Shown: positions 59,287 through 64,000 of the stretch, in pieces
Position numbering within the stretch: position 1 is the first letter of the stretch
Layout: the number at the start of each line of letters is the position of its first letter
Position numbers and translations under genes: made by a program
The notes under the pieces: generated by a model
What the model saw: only the letters and a program-made list of their open reading frames with translations
The model's database searches: none
Told to the model about the DNA's origin: nothing
Source of the DNA: CADDZP01 sp035948135
GTDB taxonomy: Bacteria; Actinomycetota; Acidimicrobiia; Acidimicrobiales; AC-14
Reading direction: 5' to 3'
Assembly: GCA_035948135.1 (NCBI GenBank)
Contig: DASZJL010000194.1
Coordinates: 19,501-83,500 of the forward strand
Length of the DNA: 64,000 nt

Positions 59287-60417
59287 ATGGCCGACTACTA
59301 CGAGCTGCTGGGCGTCGCGCCGAGCGCCACCGAGGACGAGATCAAGCGCGCGTACCGAAAGCTGGCGCGCGAGCTGCACCCCGACGCCAACGGCGGCGAC
59401 CCCCACGCCGAGGACCGCTTCAAGGAAGTCACCGTCGCCTACGAGACGCTGCGCGACCCCGAGCGGAGGCGTCGCTATGACATGTTCGGGCCTGACACCG
59501 CGGCAGCCGGCGCCGGAGCTGGCTTCGATGCCGGCCCTTTCGCGGCGGGGCTGGGCGACCTGTTCGAGAGCTTCTTCGGCGGCGGCTTCGGGGGCTCACC
59601 GTTCGGAGGTGGCCGGACCCGGGCCCGCTCCCGGCAGGGCCCCGACATGGAGGTCGCCGTCGACCTGACCTTCGACGAGGCGGTGTTCGGCGTCCAGCGC
59701 GAGGTCCGCCTGCGCCAACCCGTGGCCTGCGCCACCTGTCAGGGCAGCGGCGCCCGGCCGGGCACGACGCCCACCACCTGCGGTGAATGCGGTGGGAGCG
59801 GCGAGGTGCACCGCGTGCGGCGCTCGATCCTCGGCCAGATGGTGTCGTCGTCGCCCTGCGGCCAGTGCGGCGGCACGGGCGAGGAGGTCACCAGCCCGTG
59901 CTCGGACTGCCGCGGCGAGGGGCGCGTCACCGAGGAGCGGGCCTACACCGTCGACGTTCCCGCCGGAGTCGACGACGGCTCGACCCTCCGGCTCACCGGC
60001 CGGGGCGCGGCCGGCGCCCGGGGTGGCGGTTACGGCGACCTCTACGTTCACCTGCGGGTCGAGCAGCACGAGCGCTTCCAACGCCACGGCAACGACCTGG
60101 TCGATGTGCTGCACCTGCCGATCACCCAGGCCACCCTCGGCGCCCACCTCCGCTATGACACGCTCGACGGCACCGAAGACCTCGTGGTGCCCGCGGGCAC
60201 CCAGTCGGGCCGGGTCTTCCGGCTCCGGGGGCGGGGCGTTCCCCATCTCGACGGCCGGGGTCGGGGCGACCTGCTCGTGCAAGTGATGGTCGACACGCCT
60301 ACCCACCTGACCGCCGAGCAGGCAGAGCTGCTGCGCCGCTTCGCCGCCGCCCGGGGCGACGAGGTCGCCCCCGCCGACACCCGGCTGTTCTCGAAGATCC
60401 GCTCCGCCTTCAAGTAG
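59287..60417 (+). CDS. dnaJ: Chaperone DnaJ (J-domain, zinc-finger type)
   Basis: A 376-residue DnaK partner. The J domain has HPD at 31-33, and a Gly/Phe-rich linker covers about 75-120. Four CxxCxGxG repeats are CATCQGSG, CGECGGSG, CGQCGGTG and CSDCRGEG, then the C-terminal substrate-binding domains. Start is ATG 59287. Its position after hrcA marks it as the dnaJ2-type copy common in actinobacteria. It overlaps rsmE by one base. Confidence 0.95.
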   Translation: MADYYELLGVAPSATEDEIKRAYRKLARELHPDANGGDPHAEDRFKEVTVAYETLRDPERRRRYDMFGPDTAAAGAGAGFDAGPFAAGLGDLFESFFGGGFGGSPFGGGRTRARSRQGPDMEVAVDLTFDEAVFGVQREVRLRQPVACATCQGSGARPGTTPTTCGECGGSGEVHRVRRSILGQMVSSSPCGQCGGTGEEVTSPCSDCRGEGRVTEERAYTVDVPAGVDDGSTLRLTGRGAAGARGGGYGDLYVHLRVEQHERFQRHGNDLVDVLHLPITQATLGAHLRYDTLDGTEDLVVPAGTQSGRVFRLRGRGVPHLDGRGRGDLLVQVMVDTPTHLTAEQAELLRRFAAARGDEVAPADTRLFSKIRSAFK

Positions 60418-61112
60418 TGCGCGAGCTGCGGAACGCGGCCGCGCACGTCTTCGTGGCCGACCTGGCGGCGCCTGAGCTGTCGGCCGACGACCGCCACCAC
60501 CTCGAGCGAGTGCTGCGCCTCCGGCCGGGCGAGGATGTCACGGTCTCCGATGGCAAAGGCCGGTGGCGGCTGTGCCACTTCGCCGGGGGCCTCCAGCCGG
60601 CTGGCGACATCCACGTCGAAGAGCGCCCCTCGCCGCCCGTGACCATCGGGGTCGCCCTCACCAAGGGCGAGCGCCTCGACTGGGCGGTCCAGAAGCTGAC
60701 CGAAGTCGGGGTCGATGCGATCGTGCCGTTCGCCGCCTCCCGGTCGGTCGTGCGCTGGGATCCCGACCGGGCCGGCCACCACGTCGACCGCCTGCGCCGG
60801 ATCGCCCGCCAGGCGGCGATGCAGAGCCGGCGCGCGTGGCTCCCCACCGTCGAGGACCTGCGCGCCGTCGCTGGCCTGACGGCGCTGACCGGGGTGGCGC
60901 TGGCCGAACCGGGCGGCGACTCGCCGTCGCTGGCCCGGCCGGTGGTCCTCGTAGGCCCCGAGGGCGGGTGGAGCGAGGAGGAAGCGGGCGCCGCCCCCCG
61001 GGTCGACCTGGGGCCGACGATCCTGCGGTCCGAGACGGCGGCTGTGACCGCCGGCACCCTCTTGTGCGCTCTCCGGGCGGGGCTCGTGACCCCCTCGGGC
61101 AACCCCGGCTGA
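60417..61112 (+). CDS. rsmE: 16S rRNA (uracil-1498-N3)-methyltransferase
   Basis: A 231-residue SPOUT methyltransferase. The N-terminal PUA-like part has HHLERVLRLRPGEDVTVSDGKG. The knotted C-terminal domain has LTKGERLDWAVQKLTEVGVD, VGPEGGWSEEE and LGPTILRSETAAV. Start is GTG 60417, sharing a base with the dnaJ stop (TAGTG). The hrcA-dnaJ-rsmE order is conserved in many bacteria. Confidence 0.94.
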   Translation: MRELRNAAAHVFVADLAAPELSADDRHHLERVLRLRPGEDVTVSDGKGRWRLCHFAGGLQPAGDIHVEERPSPPVTIGVALTKGERLDWAVQKLTEVGVDAIVPFAASRSVVRWDPDRAGHHVDRLRRIARQAAMQSRRAWLPTVEDLRAVAGLTALTGVALAEPGGDSPSLARPVVLVGPEGGWSEEEAGAAPRVDLGPTILRSETAAVTAGTLLCALRAGLVTPSGNPG

Positions 61113-61155
61113 CGGTTTCAAATGCCCTCGGTCAGCCTCTCGACACGCTCTGTGA

Positions 61156-61184
61156 TTGCCACGGAGCGTGGCGGGTATTACAGT
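61156..61184 (+). promoter_or_regulatory. Promoter of the BldD-like gene with an embedded inverted repeat
   Basis: TTGCCA (61156-61161), a 17-base spacer and TACAGT (61179-61184). The inverted repeat GCCAC-N5-GTGGC (61158-61172) covers the -35 and spacer and could be an autoregulatory site. Confidence 0.6.
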
Positions 61185-61209
61185 GGAAAGGGAACAAAGG
61201 GGGCGAGTT

Positions 61210-61734
61210 GTGATCGAGGAGGGAATGGCTGGCGGGTACGCCCGTCGTGTCGGTGAACGACTCCGTGCCATTCGCAAGCAAAAAGGGCTCTCCCTGCAGG
61301 AAGTGGAGGGGGCCTCGACCCAGGAGTTCAAGGCCTCGGTGCTGGGGGCATACGAGCGTGGGGAGCGGGCCATCTCGGTGCCCCGCCTCCAGCGTCTGGC
61401 TCGCTTTTACACGGTCCCTGTCGACCAGCTCCTGCCCCGCGATGCGTCCGAGATCGATCTCACTGACTCGGCCACGTCCAGTGACAGTGAGCGGGGAAAT
61501 TGGGACGGGGCCGACAAGATCACCATCGACCTCACGCGTTTCGAGGGTGTCGACGACGATGAAGCCCGTGTCTTGCATCGGTACGTGAACACCATCCAGG
61601 TCCAGCGTCAGGACTTCAACGGGCGGATGCTCACCATCCGTCGCGACGACCTACGGGCCATCGCCGCCGCGGCTGGCATCGACGTCGACGCGCTGGTGCG
61701 CCGGCTCGACGACCTCCAGCTCCGGCGCGTATAG
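61210..61734 (+). CDS. BldD-like XRE-family transcriptional regulator
   Basis: A 174-residue regulator. The N-terminal helix-turn-helix (about residues 10-75) has RVGERLRAIRKQKGLSLQEVE, then SVLGAYERGERAISVPRLQRLARFY. The C-terminal domain (about 100-174) matches the BldD second domain, which in Streptomyces binds c-di-GMP; that fits the GGDEF-EAL gene in this window, but binding residues are not confirmed. Start is GTG 61210 with AGGGGG 6 bases upstream. Its own promoter carries an inverted repeat. Confidence 0.88.
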   Translation: MIEEGMAGGYARRVGERLRAIRKQKGLSLQEVEGASTQEFKASVLGAYERGERAISVPRLQRLARFYTVPVDQLLPRDASEIDLTDSATSSDSERGNWDGADKITIDLTRFEGVDDDEARVLHRYVNTIQVQRQDFNGRMLTIRRDDLRAIAAAAGIDVDALVRRLDDLQLRRV

Positions 61735-61762
61735 ACATTTCGCGCTCGCCCTCGGCGCGACC

Positions 61763-62830
61763 ATGGAGGTCGTGCCGTTCGGCGTCTACGTCCACGTCCC
61801 GTTTTGCGCGCGGCGCTGCGATTACTGCGCGTTTGCCACGTGGACCGACCGACACCATTTGTTCGAGGCGTATTCACGTGCCTGCCGGCGGGAGGTCGTC
61901 GAGGCCGATCTCCCGCCGGCATCGAGCGTCTTCTTCGGCGGTGGCACGCCGTCGCTGCTCCCCGCTGAGCTGCTGTGCTCGATCCTGGGTGTCATACCTC
62001 GCCGGGGTGATGCCGAGGTCACCGTCGAGTGCAACCCCGAGAGCGTGTCGCCGGCGCCGCTGGCGGCCTATCGAGAGGCAGGCGTCACGCGGCTCTCCTT
62101 CGGCGCCCAGTCGACGGCACCCCACGTGCTGGCCGCCCTGGGCCGGTCGCACAAGGCCGGCGACCTCGAGGCCGCGGTGGCCGCGGCGCGCACGGCCGGC
62201 TTCACCAATTTCAACGTCGACCTGATCTTCGGCGCGGCCGGCGAGTCGGTCGCCGACTGGGTCCGTACGCTCGATGACGTCCTCGCCCTCGAGCCCACGC
62301 ATCTGAGCGCCTACGCCCTCACCGTTGAGCCGGGCACACCGTTGGCGTTGGATCGGGCCCGCTATCCCGACGACGACGACCAGGCCGAGAAGTACACGCT
62401 GGCCGATCAGATCCTGGGCAGCACCGGGTACTGCAACTACGAGATCTCCAACTGGGCCCGCCTGGGCCACGAGTGCCGCCACAACCTCCTCTACTGGCGT
62501 CAGGGCGACTACCGCGGCATCGGCTGCGCCGCGCACTCCCACGAACACGGCCGCCGCTGGTGGAACGTCCGCACCCCCGAGCGCTACATCGCTGCCGTCG
62601 AGAGCGGCCGGTCACCGGTCGCCGGCGCCGAGGAGCTCGACGAGGAGACGCAAGTGCTCGAACGGCTGCAGCTTGCGTTACGTACAAGCGACGGGGTGCC
62701 CGCGTCGGCGGTCCCGCCCGATCCGGCGTTGGAGCGCCTGCTCGAACGGGACGGCGACCACGCCCGACTCACCGTCGAAGGTCGCCTCCTGGCCAACGAG
62801 GTCGCCGTCCGCCTCCTCCCTCACGGTTGA
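61763..62830 (+). CDS. hemW: HemW, heme chaperone-type radical SAM protein
   Basis: A 355-residue radical SAM protein. The cluster motif is Cys15, Cys19, Cys22 (CARRCDYCAF). It has FFGGGTPSLL, ECNPESV, and the HemW pattern HNLLYWRQGDYRGIGCAAHS. It was formerly named as coproporphyrinogen oxidase, but lacks the extended N terminus and extra Cys of HemN. Start is ATG 61763 after the BldD-like gene. Confidence 0.93.
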   Translation: MEVVPFGVYVHVPFCARRCDYCAFATWTDRHHLFEAYSRACRREVVEADLPPASSVFFGGGTPSLLPAELLCSILGVIPRRGDAEVTVECNPESVSPAPLAAYREAGVTRLSFGAQSTAPHVLAALGRSHKAGDLEAAVAAARTAGFTNFNVDLIFGAAGESVADWVRTLDDVLALEPTHLSAYALTVEPGTPLALDRARYPDDDDQAEKYTLADQILGSTGYCNYEISNWARLGHECRHNLLYWRQGDYRGIGCAAHSHEHGRRWWNVRTPERYIAAVESGRSPVAGAEELDEETQVLERLQLALRTSDGVPASAVPPDPALERLLERDGDHARLTVEGRLLANEVAVRLLPHG

Positions 62831-62906
62831 CCACGGCGTCGAGCCAGGAGGACATCCCGACTCCGTCGAATGGGGACGACACCCGGGAAACGGAAGGGGA
62901 ACGCCC

Positions 62907-63434
62907 ATGAACGGCATCGGCTGGAGCCGAGTGCTTCGAGTCTCCGCAGCCGTCCTTGCATCAGCGGCGCTTTGCGTGATGGCCGGTGAGGTGGTCCAGG
63001 TTCTGAGCTTTCCCGTTGTCGGCACGAGAGCGACGCTCGAAGCCGTCAGCCAGGTCGCCAACGCCGTCACGGGACTGCTGGTAGTGGGGGCGGTGCTGCT
63101 CGGCCTCGCCGCCAACGAGCACGCGGACGACGCCGACGTCGTCGGCGCAGCCGGTGTGTGGCCGCTCGTCCTCAGCGGAGTGCTCGGCGCTGCGCTCGTG
63201 CTCGTCGCCGTCTACGCCATCGTCGACGTTTTTACCCTGCACATCCCTTCGACTGGTGCGACCGGCCAGCCATTCCAGGTGGGGCTGTCGACGGGGCGCC
63301 CTGTGTTGGACCGGTTGGCGGTCGTGTTGCAGCGAGGCGCGGGCGGGCTGCTCGGCGCGTTCGCGGCGTGGCTCGCGTTCGCGCGGCCACGAGTGGTCTC
63401 GTCAACCTCTGCCGTGCCTGGGCCCCTGGGCTGA
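62907..63434 (+). CDS. Four-segment membrane protein of unknown function
   Basis: A 175-residue protein with four hydrophobic segments near residues 8-30, 47-67, 80-105 and 145-162, and a polar loop about 105-140. No family is recognised. ATG 62907 has AAGGGGA 6 bases upstream. It is convergent with the acetyltransferase, with 18 bases between. Probably a small inner-membrane protein. Confidence 0.6.
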   Translation: MNGIGWSRVLRVSAAVLASAALCVMAGEVVQVLSFPVVGTRATLEAVSQVANAVTGLLVVGAVLLGLAANEHADDADVVGAAGVWPLVLSGVLGAALVLVAVYAIVDVFTLHIPSTGATGQPFQVGLSTGRPVLDRLAVVLQRGAGGLLGAFAAWLAFARPRVVSSTSAVPGPLG

Positions 63435-63452
63435 TCGCGACGGGCGCCGCCA

Positions 63453-63986
63453 TCAGCCCGACGCGAACAACATTGACGGCTCCGGCCACTCGTAGCGGAC
63501 CACCGGTGCCAGGCTGCCATCGGCGAATGGACCGCCGACCTTGTGGTCCGACCGGCGGCCTCCGAGTGCCTCGTAGAACGCTTGCGCGGGCGCGTTGTCG
63601 GCGCGCACCCACACCGACAATGTGGCTGACGGACATTGGTTGCGGAGCACCCTCGCTGCTTCCGCCAGGAGCCACGAACCAACGCGGTGTCGCTTGAGGC
63701 TGGACCTGACGTGGATGTTCTGTATCAGCGCACCGTTGGGCAAACCGTCGTCGGGGATGACATAGACGAAGCCCACGATCGCGCCGTCGCGCTCCGCGAC
63801 GATCGTGAAGCAGCCGTCCTCGACGCTGGCGAGCCGCTGTGTCCAAGCGGCAATGCGCTCGGGCACTGGGTCGCCGTCCAGAAACGAATCCGAGTAGATG
63901 CCTCTGTAGCTCTGACGCCAGCTCTCGACGTGCAAGCGGGCCACGCCGTCGACGTCGGCGACGCTGGCGAGCCGAAGGGCAAGCAA
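63453..63986 (-). CDS. GNAT-family N-acetyltransferase (start may lie beyond the window)
   Basis: At least 177 residues with a full GNAT core: RLASVADVDGVARLHVESWRQ at the N terminus, the acetyl-CoA loop region LKRHRVGSWLLAEAARVL and SVWVRADNAPAQAFYEALGGR. A TTG at 63986 fits the domain start, but the frame stays open to the window edge and the true start may be upstream. The Gln/Arg-x-x-Gly-x-Gly loop is degenerate (KRHRVGS). Confidence 0.78.
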   Translation of the reverse strand: MLALRLASVADVDGVARLHVESWRQSYRGIYSDSFLDGDPVPERIAAWTQRLASVEDGCFTIVAERDGAIVGFVYVIPDDGLPNGALIQNIHVRSSLKRHRVGSWLLAEAARVLRNQCPSATLSVWVRADNAPAQAFYEALGGRRSDHKVGGPFADGSLAPVVRYEWPEPSMLFASG

Positions 63987-64000
63987 ACTACGCAGGCGGG

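Overview
The window is a GC-rich, almost fully coding piece of an actinobacterial chromosome, with no prophage, insertion sequence or CRISPR array visible. Markers for Actinomycetota are a BldD-like regulator, class II DAHP synthase, a PAC2 protein, an F420-type luciferase-like oxidoreductase, FolP2-like dihydropteroate synthase, a stand-alone Fe-S APS reductase with ferredoxin-type sulfite reductase, and the order radical SAM-DUF2344-rne-rplU-rpmA-obgE-proB-proA...nadD-rsfS. I infer a member of, or close to, the class Acidimicrobiia, but the sequence alone does not prove the class.

Layout. 1-6.8 kb is accessory: a receiver/ATPase signalling pair, a Thr/Pro-rich surface protein, tRNA-Gly facing tRNA-Pro with a strange array of tRNA-Pro half copies, PadR and TetR regulators with their target genes, and a MerR-PAS-PAS-GAF regulator. 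7-13.4 kb is housekeeping: tig-clpP-clpX, folC, a cupin protein and ndk. 13.5-19.1 kb is the cell elongation operon mreB-mreC-mreD-mrdA-rodA. 19.1-28.5 kb holds the radical SAM/DUF2344 pair, RNase E/G, L21, L27, ObgE and proline synthesis (proB, proA). 28.5-32.3 kb holds a MoxR ATPase/VWA pair and a GT-C mannosyltransferase. 32.3-34.8 kb is assimilatory sulfur reduction. 35-39.2 kb has a helix-turn-helix protein behind twin operators, aroG, nadD, a LytR_C protein and rsfS. 39.2-43.7 kb has a large c-di-GMP enzyme, an NlpC/P60 hydrolase and an acetyltransferase. 43.7-50.7 kb has tRNA-Ala, a PD-(D/E)XK protein, leuS, a three-gene minus-strand operon and a thioredoxin. 50.8-56 kb has comEA-comEC-folP-holA meeting rpsT and a lipoprotein. 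56-64 kb has lepA, a STAS protein, hrcA-dnaJ-rsmE under a CIRCE operator, a BldD-like regulator, hemW, a membrane protein and an acetyltransferase.

How it fits together. Many genes overlap by 1-4 bases and are probably translationally coupled. Many first genes lack a Shine-Dalgarno site and instead have a TANNNT box 6-8 bases before the start codon, which suggests widespread leaderless transcription. That pattern supports unusual ATC starts for two genes (39197 and 57886), and three further genes seem to need non-ATG/GTG/TTG starts or extended N termini.

Main oddities: the tRNA-Pro half-copy array (1834-2152), two related long hairpin elements in front of folC and obgE, twin TGTCAAG operators at 34990-35037, the MerR-PAS-PAS-GAF fusion, a ComEC whose C-terminal hydrolase domain has lost its metal ligands, and the putative non-canonical starts.
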